64,000 nt of DNA from Symsagittifera roscoffensis (Eukaryota; Xenacoelomorpha; Acoela; Convolutidae): contig NC_087071.1 of assembly GCF_963678635.1 (NCBI RefSeq), forward strand, positions 38,217,858 to 38,281,857, read 5' to 3'. Within the stretch, counting starts at the first letter, position 1, and every line of letters begins with the position of its first letter. Of the stretch, positions 34,005-46,222 are shown piece by piece. The notes under the pieces are model-generated. The model was given only the letters and a program-made list of their open reading frames with translations, did not search any database and had not been told where the DNA came from. Made by a program: the position numbers and the translations under genes.

Positions 34005-34787
34005 ATGACTACGAATCCATGCCTAATGGGTGGATCCTCAATATCATCAAATAAACCACTAATGGTAATCACAGGAGCATATCCTGAATACGCTGTAGAA
34101 GATAAATTAAAAGCAGTCACAGCAAATTCAATTTTAATTTTCGGACATGAACCAGGAAACACGCCACATCATCAAAATTGGATACATAGATGCACAGCCC
34201 ATATCCAAATTACACTTGATGGTGCAGCCCAAAAATAGTTTTCAGTTCTACCTATTGATATCAAATCAGATTGGAAAAGATTCACGCAAGAATTTTCAAA
34301 AATGTTTCATTCTGAAAGAAACAAACAACATCAAAGAATTTTACGCAATGAAATTCGTAGACTACCCAATGAAACAATAAAACAACTTGCAGTATGAATT
34401 GAAACACTAGTCCAAAAATCATATTCACTCAATTTGCATGATTATAAAAATACAAAGATGACAGAAATTTTAATGATGACTTTAACACCTCAATTACGAA
34501 AAATAGCACGAAAAAAAAGAGCAACACATCCTTCCTCAATCCGCAAACCTGATTTAGACTTTAGAAAACAAGTAGATAAACTAGAATAAGCAGAAATCCT
34601 AATGAATTTGGAAGAATCAGAAAATCAAAAGCTACAATATGTAAACAACTTTCAAACCACTACTTCCCAAATAAATCATATTCATGACTCCGACACAGAA
34701 TTATCTGAAAAAATCACTGAAACCTTAAACATCTACGAGAAAAATCTAAATTTTAAAGGTTTTTTTTTGCCGAAGATATGGACATAG
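34005..34787 (+). pseudogene. gag capsid-like region with three in-frame stops
   Basis: One frame can be followed for 260 codons, broken by TAG at 34236-34238, TGA at 34395-34397 and TAA at 34587-34589. Its middle follows the retrotransposon Gag capsid pattern: a short segment ending AAQK before the first stop, then DWKRFTQEF, a run of Arg/Glu/Gln-rich helix, and IETLVQKSYSL after the second stop. The position of the first two stops is where capsid proteins of this kind usually carry Trp (inference). Confidence 0.7.
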
Positions 34788-34979
34788 CCTTGTCAAATGT
34801 AGACAAAAACAACAAGAGAATCAATATAAATCGAATAAGTACAGAGAACCAAATGAAACATTTCATCAATACATTAAAAAGATCGAAATTTACCCAATTA
34901 AAACATACATAGTAATAATAGTTGAAGAAAACCACTTTCAAATAATTCTAATTATTCTAGACAACAATCACCATAAAGA

Positions 34980-35460
34980 TCTAACTATCGAAAACGATCT
35001 CCAAATCAAAGAAATCCACGAATTTTCTCACAAAATAGATACAGTCGATCAAACAAACGAAATAATCATCATCGAAATAATTGAATAGTTATTTCGATAT
35101 TGATTATTTCGAATGTTTGATCGACTGTATCTAATTTGTTTCATAAATTCAATTTCCATTCAAATTCTTGAAATAGATACTACTCAAATGATCGAACCGG
35201 AAACTTCTCATATGATAGAAACCGAAAATACTCCAACGGTAGAAACAGAAATTATTCAAATGATAGAAACATTCAATTGTCAAATATAAGATCAATTTAT
35301 CAAAGTTCAAACTATAATCCTTATCACAATAGATCACGTCATAATTCGTAAAACAGAAATTCAAACTATCAAAACAGACAAAAAAATTATTCCCAATCAC
35401 CACATAGGAATAACACACGTTATCAATACTCACAACAACACCTAAAAATCAAAGACAAAT
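34980..35460 (+). pseudogene. Basic, Asn/Arg/Tyr-rich nucleocapsid-like region
   Basis: Broken frames encode repeated short units around R-N-x-x-Y-S-N (35215-35290), suggesting an RNA-binding Gag tail built on basic Asn/Tyr repeats. I see no CCHC zinc knuckle. A 96-bp hairpin interrupts it at 35037-35132. Confidence 0.5.
35037..35132. repeat. 96-bp inverted repeat inside gag
   Basis: Arms of 44 bp (AGATACAGTCGATCAAACA at the left, its complement at the right) with about four mismatches around a short loop. The right arm is T-rich in an otherwise A-rich strand, so it arose as an inverted copy of the left arm. Confidence 0.9.
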
Positions 35461-35530
35461 AAATCAAGTACAAACCACGTAATAAACTCAACCAGACCCC
35501 TCCGGTATTGATAACTCAGAAAGCACAGAA

Positions 35531-36000
35531 TTGCAATTAAATCACATAAATTGCGAATCCACAGGCAGTGCAAGCGAGACAGAAAACGCAATTTTAATTA
35601 ACAAGATTCTAGTTGAAAATGACTACGAACAACCGATAAAATCGGATTACTATCAAAATCCTGATTACTTGCTCCTAAATTACTTTGAAAGACCTATGAA
35701 CAACAACAAAACAATAGATGACATAGTGGAGGAGCTTACAGAAGAAAAAACCTACAGAAAATTCAAGCACAAATCTCATTTATCAAAACATATCAAAAGA
35801 AACACACTTACCCAAAGAAAAAATTTGGACAATCCCAACTCTCTTAGAAAGCCCAAAAAGCAAAAATTTTCAAACAACAGACCTTGAAATTGATTTTCAA
35901 ATATATTCAGGCGCGGAATCAAACATCATCAACATTCCCACATGGAATGTAATAAAAATTTTACATCCAAAACTGATACCTTTAAAAAAAACACTGGAAC
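35531..36000 (+). pseudogene. Gag-pol junction and aspartic protease remnant
   Basis: An open 118-codon stretch (35531-35887) leads into a retropepsin-like motif, SGAESNIINIPTWN at about 35907-35948. The residue before SGA is Tyr (TAT, 35904-35906) where the family has the catalytic Asp of D-T/S-G-A. The protease is therefore dead as well as frame-broken. Confidence 0.65.
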
Positions 36001-36148
36001 AATGGAACCAAAAATAAACTCTTAAGCAAACCATTTGAACAAATTTTCCATAACACAGATATAAAGCACAATATCATTGGAATCCCGTTTTTTACCAAAT
36101 ATATTCCAAGTATAAATATATTAAACAGCAGAAGACAAATACACAAGA

Positions 36149-36800
36149 ATGAAAAAAACAGCTCTAACGTTTTTTCAAAGAAGAAACAAACAACCACCAT
36201 TTTTTTGCAAATTCTACCCCAAATACAACACACAACGGAAACACCTGAAACCACTAGCAGGTTATGTATACAACTGTTCTATCAAACAAATTCATCAATA
36301 TGATAAAGAACAAAATAAACAATGTCTCTATATGTCTGACCTTGAATTCAGACCAATACATAAATTTTTCCGACTAACAATCTCATCCATCAAATATATG
36401 AAGAAGTCAAACTCAGATATAATTTCCCTGCATCTATGTAACAACTCCGCAAACAAAATAACTTTACGTTTAGGAATTTAATGCAACAACAGGTTATTGC
36501 GAAACTAATGCAACAAATTTTCCTACAAAAGAAGTAGCATATAGAGTAAAGAATGTCTTACAACTACTAGATATATGCCAATCAAAAATTTTTCGATAAA
36601 TACTTTAATAAGCAATGAAAAACGCAATAAAGATTGTTTCACTGAAACCCCATACTTTAAATCAACATTTTTCAAGTATCAAAATACACAGCAGAACTGC
36701 AAAAATTCCTTACAATGTTCAACTTTCAACATTCTCAAGTAACACAAAAAGAATTTTAACATTTAGCCGGTTCACTACTAAAATACCCAAAAGTTTACGC
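36149..36800 (+). pseudogene. Protease-RT linker region
   Basis: Contains a 110-codon open frame (36149-36481) and a 64-codon one (36615-36809) with no recognised domain. It sits where the pol connector lies in gypsy elements. Confidence 0.4.
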
Positions 36801-37700
36801 AACATCTAAATTTAATGTTGGAAAAATAATTTCACCACTTCATTCACCTCTAAAACCCGATGCAGTTTTCAAAAATCAACGAGCATGTAAAGTTCCAATC
36901 CACTTGCAAGACAAAGTTAACAGACTACTGGACATACTAGAACAATATGAAATCATTTTCTCAGTATATAAAGAAGAACAGCCAAAAGGCAACACATTTA
37001 TAAACCCTAGTATAATTTTAGCAACAAGAAAGTTATTGAGAAAGGTTCTAGATGCAAAATATCTCAATTCACTCATTGCTGAATCTAAAATCATTTAGCC
37101 TATTGAACCAATTCAAGTAATTCACACAAAACTAAACGGTAAACACTTCACAACAGCAGATATGAATAGCGCACATAACCGAATGCCACTAGATGTATAA
37201 TCACGACCATTAAGAAAGTTCGTTATTGGAAATCGTTATAGGACCAGCAGCATTATCATCATTCATGAGTATATTTTTTGATCACTCATACTTAATAACA
37301 ATGCAATCACATATTTAGACAATGTCTGTATGCAACCACAAACAAAAGACAAAATGTTCATTGTTTTAGAAAATATCATCAAATATTACTAAACGAAAAA
37401 ACGAAACTATATATTTTTTGACCCGTGTAAAATTCCTTGGACACATTATAGAAAGGAACACTATAACTCCATTCAAATCCCGCATAGACGCAATTCAAAA
37501 CTCCATTCTCCTTCCAAAAAAAAGCAAATACAAGAATTTCTTGGAATGCTGAATATTTTAGGGAAATACCTATATAAAATGCAATTATACTTAAGACAAT
37601 TCTATAATTTTCTTAGAAAACAAAACATTTTTGATCGGAAAGCAGAACATCAAACACAATTTGAAGAAATAAAAACACTTCCCACTGAACAAATTTCAAA
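36800..37700 (+). pseudogene. Reverse transcriptase, degenerate
   Basis: RT core: 36904-37098 covers the fingers, then a TAG at 37096-37098 directly before PIEPIQV (copy A has TGG at 93-95). ADMNSAH follows near 37160 with the first catalytic Asp. The YxDD box reads YLDN at 37312-37323, losing the last Asp. The thumb/connection follows in other frames near 37420-37660. Confidence 0.8.
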
Positions 37701-37724
37701 CACAACCCCAGATCCAGAATAACC

Positions 37725-38148
37725 ATTTTATGCTATATGCGACGCCTCTAACTTTGGCATCGGTGCAGCATTATTACAATCTCACAATGGAACAATTAAA
37801 TTGAACCTTATTTCAGCAAACTCAAGAATATTTACACAAGGTGAACTTAGACTCTCTACACTTATGAGAGAATGCACAGCCATAATATATACCCTAACAG
37901 AATGTAATTTTTCGAAATTTGGATCAAAACATCGAACAGTTTCATTTACAGACCATAAACTTATAATATTTCCTTTCACACAGAAAACAAATCCAAACCA
38001 AAGAGTTTATAGATTTCAATTAATTTTAATGAAATTCCCAAACCTACTTATAATTTCGACAGCAGGAAAAAACCTTGCATTACCCGATACTCTCAAAAGA
38101 AATACACCATCTGAATTATTAACAAGGAAAACAACAGTAGAAAACTAA
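37725..38148 (+). pseudogene. RNase H domain (mostly open)
   Basis: Best preserved pol domain. CDASNFGIGAALLQSHNG opens it (first catalytic Asp), then ELRLSTLMRECTAI, HRTVSFTDHKLI (TDHK motif typical of gypsy RNase H) and ALPDTLKR near the end. The last 115 codons (37801-38148) are uninterrupted. Confidence 0.85.
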
Positions 38149-39530
38149 GTTTGCCCTTGTAACATTAAGTTTTTCCTTGCAAAAGATGAAATATCACCAG
38201 GATTAGAATGCAAAATGCAATAAAAACTGACAATGATCAATTACAAATAAACCACTTACAACACTTTTCACAATATTTAGATTGCCAAAACAATCACTAT
38301 GAAGTAGACCTACTAGGTAAATCTACTTTTAAACCAATACCATATTCATCATGGTTTAAAAACAATACACAACAAAAACCAATCAGACAACAATCGTACA
38401 AGACAGACTGATTCCCTTTAATAGAAAACAAACATAACTGAGAATCATCATAAATTTATCAGGCTCAACAAACAATGATTCAAAGTACCCAATAAACCAA
38501 ATCTTTAAGCTCCATGATCCTCTAGATACCATACCTCTATCAAAATAGAGATTGAAAATTTTTTTCTACCAAACACAGAAAATTAACACTAGAGTTAGTA
38601 AAAAAACATCAAAACCTTGACCCAGTCATTAGACAATTAAAATCTTGGCACAAGTATAAAACCAAATCATTTAAAGCCGATATTACAATTCTAGGAAAAG
38701 AAACACTTCTTATATATTTCCGAAATTTCAATAAAACCTCCATAAAAGAAAAAACAGATATTCTAGAATACTGTACTTTCGTTCAGCTTCATCATCCACA
38801 AATTTTAAAACTAACTTCTGGTACACACACAGAATGGATTTTAAACAGATAAAAAAAACATAACGAAATTTATCTAAAAGTAGCAAAAAAATAATTACGA
38901 AGACAAAACATTAATTCCCAAATAAATTCTCGATTCACATCAGCTACAAACCTGCAAATTGAAACAAATGTTTTAATTCCAAATTTTTTAACACAATTGG
39001 AATTTTTGAAAAATTACAACCACTCCGAAAAAGACCATATCAAATCATTGACAAACCCATTGATGGGACATACAAACTTATAGATTCAAACAAAAAAGAA
39101 ATTGTTCAACATGGAAACAATCTGTTACCTTACTACCCAAAACAATACGCTCTTCGCGAGCTCACTCAACTACACTCCTTTACAGGTTTTAAAGTTAATC
39201 ACGATAACCCTGATAACAATCAAAATCAAAAAAACTATTGCAAACAGTATTCAAAAACCAGTAAAAAATATAAATAGAAAAAATTACCCGACAAAAAACC
39301 CAAGATTTAGATAACAAAAAAGTTATCTCAAGAAGTAAGAAAAAACCGAAAAATAGTAGAAAAAATCAAACCTCAATATCAAAAAGAAAAATCTCAACAT
39401 AGACAATCTTCACGACTTCGAAATCAGCCCCAAAGAGACTATAAAAAATTCATTCCACAATCTAAAATATTAAAGAAAGTTGAATTTCAGAAACCACTTC
39501 AAAATTATTTTCACCTCTGATTTTCACCTC
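38117..39530 (+). repeat. Tandem duplication, unit 1 (1414 bp)
   Basis: Runs from the end of RNase H (TATTAACAAGG) through the integrase remnant to TTTTCACCTC. Unit 2 follows immediately. Confidence 0.95.
38570..39200 (+). pseudogene. Integrase N- and C-terminal remnants, catalytic core missing
   Basis: 38610-38780 encodes the segment after RNase H (VIRQLKSWHKYKTK). By 38990-39190 the integrase tail is reached: RPYQIIDKPIDGTYKLID and EIVQHGNNLLPYYPK, the GPY/F-type module. Only about 160 bp separate these, too little for the roughly 450-bp DDE core, so the core is deleted. The same arrangement is in unit 2, so the deletion came first. Confidence 0.75.
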
Positions 39531-40935
39531 TATTAACAAGGAAAACAACAGTAGAAAACTAAGTTTTCCCTTGTAACATTAAGTTTTTCCTTGCAAAAGA
39601 TGAAATATCACCAGGATTAGAATGCAAAACTGACAATGATCAATTACAAATAAACCACTTACAACACTTTTCACTATATTTAGATTGCCAAAACAATCAC
39701 TATGAAGTAGACCTACTAGGTAAATCTACTTTTAAACCAATACCATATTCATCATGGTTTAAAAACAATACAAAACAAAAACCAATCAGACAACAATCGT
39801 ACAAGACAGACTGATTCCCTTTAATAGAAAACAAACATAACTGAGAATCATCATAAATTTATCAGGCTCAACAAACAATGATTCAAAGTACACAATAAAC
39901 CAAATCTTTAAGCTCCATGATCCTCTAGATACCATACCTCTATCAAAATAGAGATTGAAATTTTTTTTCTACCAAACACAGAAAATTAACACTAGAGTTA
40001 GTAAAAAAACATCAAAACCTTGACCCAGTCATTAGACAATTAAAATCTTGGCACAAGTATAAAACCAAATCATTTAAAGCCGATATTACAATTCTAGGAA
40101 AAGAAACACTTCTTAGATATTTCCGAAATTTCAATAAAACCTCCATAAAAGAAAAAACAGATATTCTAGAATACTGTACTTTCGTTCAGCTTCATCATCC
40201 ACAAATTTTAAAACTAACTTCTGGTACACACACAGAATGGATTTTAAACAGATAAAAAAAAACATAACGAAATTTATCTAAAAGTAGCAAAAAAATAATT
40301 ACGAAGACAAAACATTAATTCCCAAATAAATTCTCGATTCACATCAGCTACAAACCTGCAAATTGAAACAAATGTTTTAATTCCAAATTTTTTAACACAA
40401 AAGGAATTTTTGAAAAATTACAACCACTCCGAAAAAGACCATATCAAATCATTGACAAACCCATTGATGGGACATACAAACTTATAGATTCAAACAAAAA
40501 AGAAATTGTTCAACATGGAAACAATCTGTTACCTTACTACCCAAAACAATACGCTCTTCGCGAGCTCACTCAACTACACTCCTTTACAGGTTTTAAAGTT
40601 AATCACGATAACCCTGATAACAATCAAAATCAAAAAAACTATTGCAAACAGTATTCAAAAACCAGTAAAAAATATAAATAGAAAAAATTACCCGACAAAA
40701 AACCCAAGATTTAGATAACAAAAAAGTTATCTCAAGAAGTAAGAAAAAACCGAAAAATAGTAGAAAAAATCAAACCTCAATATCAAAAAGAAAAATCTCA
40801 ACATAGACAATCTTCACGACTTCGAAATCAGCCCCAAAGAGACTATAAAAAATTCATTCCACAATCTAAAATATTAAAGAATGTTGAATTTCAGAAACCA
40901 CTTCAAAATTATTTTCACCTCTGATTTTCACCTCT
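39531..40935 (+). repeat. Tandem duplication, unit 2 (1405 bp)
   Basis: Almost identical to unit 1; differences include an 11-bp loss near 39628 and several scattered substitutions (for example TATATATTTC against TAGATATTTC). The differences argue against a pure assembly duplicate. Confidence 0.95.
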
Positions 40936-41610
40936 CTAAACTTCTTTTAATGACCATTTTCCCATTTTTCTCAATATTCATGCTGAAAACACTTGAACAA
41001 ATTAGTTCAATTTCAACTAATCAGAACCTTTCCGAATCATCACATTATTTTTGACACGACTTCATTAGCCGACAAATAATAACCTCCAAGCGTACCTCTA
41101 ACAAAAACACTAAGACCACCAGGTCAAAAACAAGCAATCCGCTCAAATTTGACAGCTGAAATAAACTAAATCTCAATATTACAGCCCTCCCCTGTCAAGT
41201 AGAACAAAGATAAACAAGATTTTCCCAATTTAGACCTCAAAACTCCCTCAAGAAAAAATATGAAATTAGGCTAAAGAACAAAATCGACATAATCGTTTAG
41301 CCTAAAAAACGAATAACTCTTGAACACCCCCGACCATCCAATAAAAAAAACTAGATAGCTCTTTATTAGCCCTCCAAACCCAAATTTCCCCTCATCAAAA
41401 AGTGCCTAAATCCAGCCCACTTGTCAAAAAACCAATAAATAATCCGACCATACTCGAATTTGCCTCAAAAAATAAAAAAATATGTGACAGAACGAACCAT
41501 TTATTCAATGCTTCTTTTTCAAACAGTCAACCATATAAGCAAATTCTTTCATTTTTTTCCCTAGCTCAAGCCTACATTAATTTTGCTACGACATCTATTC
41601 AGTAAAAAAA
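40936..41610 (+). other. pol-env interval
   Basis: A-rich sequence with a 67-codon open frame (41402-41605) of no recognisable type. No other feature seen. Confidence 0.4.
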
Positions 41611-41611
41611 G

Positions 41612-41929
41612 ATGTTTTTCTTCTTTTTGTGATATATCTCAATTATAATAATTTTTGCATTAGCAACGATATTTTTAACTCTTTTCATTGAAGAATATTA
41701 CAATCAATATACAATTTCTTCACAAAAATTTTTTTTTCACAAACCTTCCAAAGTTGCTAATCCACAACCCCCATACCAGTCCCCTCCAACAACATCCCAA
41801 GAACCTCAAACAACACCATTAAATAGTCAAACAAATAATCCCCAATCATCAACACGCATTTCTTTCCAAGACAACCCATATACATTTGAAGAAAGACACG
41901 CACGGTTGTCAGAACCAGTATTTCGCTAA
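41612..41929 (+). pseudogene. Third-ORF start: membrane anchor plus Pro/Thr-rich stretch
   Basis: From the ATG at 41612 a frame of 105 codons runs to TAA at 41927, broken only by TGA at 41630-41632. The first 25 residues are strongly hydrophobic (YISIIIIFALATIFLTLF), then a Pro/Gln/Thr/Ser-rich region ending SEPVFR. It looks like a signal or signal-anchor followed by a disordered segment, suiting the beginning of an env-like or accessory protein. Confidence 0.5.
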
Positions 41930-42200
41930 GCACATTTAAGCGAACCACAAAACGAGCCAGTATATAAAATCTAACTCTCTCCAGCAAGACCTTAACAGAA
42001 CAAGACACCTAGGCCAAAATCAAAATACGCTCGAAATAAATAGACAAATTATACTTCCAAGACAAAAAAGAAGATTTCAAATCCCCAGAGTTCAATTTAA
42101 CATACCTCAGTCACCAATAGCAAATCCTTTAGACCTCTCCAATAGCACAATCCAAAGTACTCCCCTAACCACATCACAACAAAATATCTCAAACATACCA

Positions 42201-44570
42201 TTGGATTACTTAGGTTCAATCCCCACATCCAAACAGATTCGTGAAAATCCTTTTAATCCCCGAGCTACTACAGAACGGATGACACAAGTCCTGACTCAAG
42301 GTGAACCAAATTTAGTCAATGATCCTATAGACGTCACATCTTTGTCACTACCAGGAACACTTTCCTTTCCCTCGACCCCTTCATTAGGTCAAACCTCAAC
42401 AACACCATTTCCTCCAAATTTTGCTACAAGTCTCGACGCTAGATATTGAGAACATTCAAAAAATATACACCCCTACGACTAGATTGGAATACATTCGTAG
42501 CCCCCCCACTCCATTATTTGGTCAACACCACGATAGTAACAGACTAAACAATTGGGCACTAATTAGAATACAATATCGACACGATATTCACAAAGATATC
42601 CAAGAACATAACATTCGAATACTTACACAGGATAACTTAACAGTCAACTTTGAAATCACAGTATAACTAAATAATATAATTCACCATCCCTTACCCCTAG
42701 CTCCTCCAAATATAGCACCTCAATCTTTACCTCCCCCATTTATCACCAGAGAAATTATCAATAAATACGATAGTTACACAAAAAAGACAATTGGATATAT
42801 AACATTCTATAATCCATATTCAGGACTATCCTACACATGTATCATAACAACCCTTGCCCCCGAACAGGACCCCAAGATTTACTAGTAGAACACTATGATT
42901 GTGAAGAAAATGAACAAAAAACTCTACACAAATTTGCAATAAATCAAGTAAATCAATGCAAAACCGAACCACAAGCTATAAAACAGACAAACATAATAGC
43001 TACACTTTACTCAAAAGCCCGAGCTAGCTACAACAATAACAGGAATTAAATTCACAGCAACATTTTCCGAAAAAAAGTATATTGCTCTCAAGTCTCAAAT
43101 GTAAATAAAAACAGACTAGATCATGAATCTTTCTACCAAAGTAATATCGAAAGATTTTACATCTCACGAACTTAGCCAATTAAAACTTACATCAAACAGA
43201 GGAACAAACAGGAAATTGGTAAATTTTCCAGTTTTCCCAGACTTTGCACATCAAGCTGAACTTGAAAGATACCCAGGCCATATTAAATTAGACGACAAAT
43301 TTCCATTTCATGGCGCACATGGACGGTTTACTTATGATCTTTATCATAAAAGTTGGATACCACACATTGGAATAAAAAACACCTATAATTGCAAAGCTGA
43401 CACAAAAATCAACTGATACCAGGAAATTATGTTTTTTGATTGGAAAATACAATTAATACGAGACTTAAAAGACGACACAATATTTTATCAAGGAATACGA
43501 CTACCTTGTAAAAATGACCAAGGACATTGCAATCCCACTACAAGAACACAATCAACTATTGTTTGGTTCCACGAAGACACATGTACCACATTTCAAGGTA
43601 AAATCTGTAGAAATACTTTATTGAATCCATCCCTTATGATAAAGTAAACCCTGAAAAAATCAGACAAAACAATTATCAATTCAGCAATATTCACAATATA
43701 GAAACAAAAATTTACGCATAAACAAAACTATTGTTTGGTTCCCTGAAGACCCATGTACAACAATTCAAGTAGCAAAAATATACGCTAGAATGATAGAATT
43801 TCACCAAAAAAAATTATTGTGTCAGTCTTTTATGAAGAAGTAAACCCTGATAAAATCGGACAAAATAAATATCAATTTAGAAAAATTCATAATGGAAAAC
43901 AAGCTAACACGTTTCAAAAATCACCCAGAAGCAGAACTTGCTTGTAAATATCGCACACCACTTTATAAGACACAAACTTCAGAAATTCTTGTCAAATACT
44001 AACAAAGTTTCGACGTTAATACAGGAAAATTAATCACCATACAACTTTCAACACATCACTTTTCAACTAACGACGAAAATTCATACATCCTAGTACATCT
44101 TCTAAAAACCACAGAAGAACTGGTGGAAAAGTTAAGCCACAGGCAAAGACAGTACATGTTTACAAGAACTATCACTCATGAACAACATTTGTTTTCGCAT
44201 AATTCATTATGACATTCGCCCAGACATGAAACTAGACTACACAATGAATAGAATTTTTCACGAAATATCCTTATCAGAACTTGAAACACTACATCAATTA
44301 TGCGAACTTGAAAGAACACAAATTTAACAATCACTCGCACTTGCAGTATTGAGAATTCCTTATGCAGGGTTTTTATTATCAGGAGAAAGATCAAACTTTA
44401 TTGCCTAAAAAGGAAACATACTATGGTATTACACTTGTACCAAAAACGTTTCACCCTTATATGTTTTTGAAGATAAAAGATGTTATAAAAGAAACCCCAT
44501 ATTCTATAAAAAATAAAGTACATTTTGTTGACGCACTCTCACGTTGAACCCGTTTTTGGGATACAGCCAC
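42201..44570 (+). pseudogene. env-like glycoprotein region, broken
   Basis: Located after pol where errantivirus-like elements keep env. Main open pieces: 42201-42449 (Ser/Thr/Pro-rich), 42421-42666, 43123-43416 and 43429-43647 (same frame, separated by a TGA at 43414). The 43429 piece has CKNDQGHC and IVWFHEDTC, a Cys-rich ectodomain-like pattern. A related IVWFPEDPC segment recurs at about 43730. At 44345-44545 PYAGFLLSG-type sequence and paired Cys follow in shifted frames. Env class cannot be assigned without a search. Multiple stops and shifts make it inactive. Confidence 0.55.
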
Positions 44571-44635
44571 AGCCATAATATTGTACTAAATCCTGATGAA
44601 GATAAATATTACCTTCTCACACCATATCTACACTG

Positions 44636-45277
44636 ATGCAACCATTAAAGAAGTTTTCACCTGAAGGTATTAGAGCTAATGCCCCAAAGACCAACCTTGA
44701 CTTACAATCAATAGGTGTGTACTCTAAATCGGACACTCAACACCACATCCGTAAACAACAATTTCAAGAACTACTCATAAAAATGGACACCATACAACGA
44801 CAATCCATAGATCAAAATTTACGAAAACTTGCAGAAACTGCAGGACTTTCAGACATACACGCACAAGATTACAGCAGAGATTTTAAATACATAAAAGATT
44901 ACATTTATTTAAATGGCGAAAATTTTAGACCACAAGATATATCACCAATAAAAAAATTTAGTTTTGTAAATTTGAAAAACAAAGTCATTGCTTTTCTAGG
45001 ATGGCCCTACTACATCTTAGGCAGATTGACTATATTATACGCAAGGTTTAATTTTATTGAATTTCTTTTTTCATTACTAAAAGGAATTTCCTCAACAACA
45101 ATTATTAGAATACTTTCAGACTCTCAAATAAAAGAATACAACACAAAACTATCAACAACACCGAATACATATGAAGATTCACAAAACAACACAAATACAA
45201 CGCCTACTGCAACACAGTTACAAACAAAAAGCATAATCATCCAATATCCTTATTACCACGAAATTTTAGAAATATAG
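44636..45277 (+). pseudogene. env-like C-terminal part with transmembrane segment (213 codons open)
   Basis: Longest intact frame of the element. Charged, helix-rich first 100 residues are followed by hydrophobic stretches FLGWPYYILGRLTILYA and FIEFLFSLLKGISS, then a Thr/Asn-rich tail ending EILEI. This matches the stem, membrane anchor and cytoplasmic tail of an envelope protein. It is open only as a fragment; the upstream ectodomain is frame-broken. Confidence 0.6.
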
Positions 45278-45435
45278 CCCTGCGGAGCACATCTCTTCGA
45301 GACATAGTAACCCACAAAACCCGATTACACAAATTCTAACCCAGCAACCCAACATAGACGACACATAAGAACAAACCATAGAACAACCACACACTCAAAC
45401 TTTCGTTCTCAGAACATTCATCTTTGTAGCGCACG

Positions 45436-46222
45436 ATGAGCCGCCATGTTCGATCACTCCATCGCTCAATTTCGTACCCAGCCAACCTTCAAAGCAACCT
45501 TCCCGTCAGACCAATTTTTGCTTTCCCCCACCTGAATCACCCCATGCTAACACTTCATCCATCATGGATTCAGATACTAATTCCAACACCACTGTGTATA
45601 ACACTATTTCCCAAATAAATAATTCAGACATCGCACCCTTTTGATGAATTTGCCAACTCCCAACCCAGCTCATCTACATTTTCCCAACCCCATTTTCAAC
45701 CTCTTCAATCCTAAAAAAATTGATCCTCCTCCACTCCCTCTTACCTTACTGACGTAACACCCACATATTCCCCCTGACCAGTGACCCGTCCGACACCAAC
45801 AGTCCTGAAGATTTACAATTAGCTAATGAACTTGATAATTTTATAACACTCCAGCAACAATTACAGCACCCTCAAACACTAACCATTCACCAACTTTCAC
45901 AATCCATAACATCATCGAACGCATCAACCCCAACTCCTTCATCAAACTCAACTCCTTCGTCAAACCCAACTTCCTTAACAACAAACAGAGCCTATAGAAT
46001 CATTCGTTAATCACTCACTTCACACTAACACCAATGAATTTCTTCGAGCAATGTTTACCCTTTTTTCCCACAATATACCTACTTTCACTCCGACCCTACC
46101 ATTGAATACCCTAATTTTGTAAATGAACACGTATTATACTCAACACTTTCATGAACATCATTTTATCACTTTACTAATCCACTGTCACTACCACTATATA
46201 ACACTCCATTTGATAATGAACA
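45436..46222 (+). pseudogene. Ser/Thr/Pro-rich degenerate coding region
   Basis: Short open frames encode low-complexity segments such as STPSSNPTSLTTNRAYR (about 45940-46000). Probably the N-terminal part of the accessory protein that follows. Not recognised. Confidence 0.4.

Noticed and set aside
33000-45300. Alternative genetic code (TAA, TAG or TGA read as sense) to explain stops in retroelement frames
   Set aside because: All three stops occur, frameshifts are equally common, and the two intact genes end at a clean TAG at the same position.
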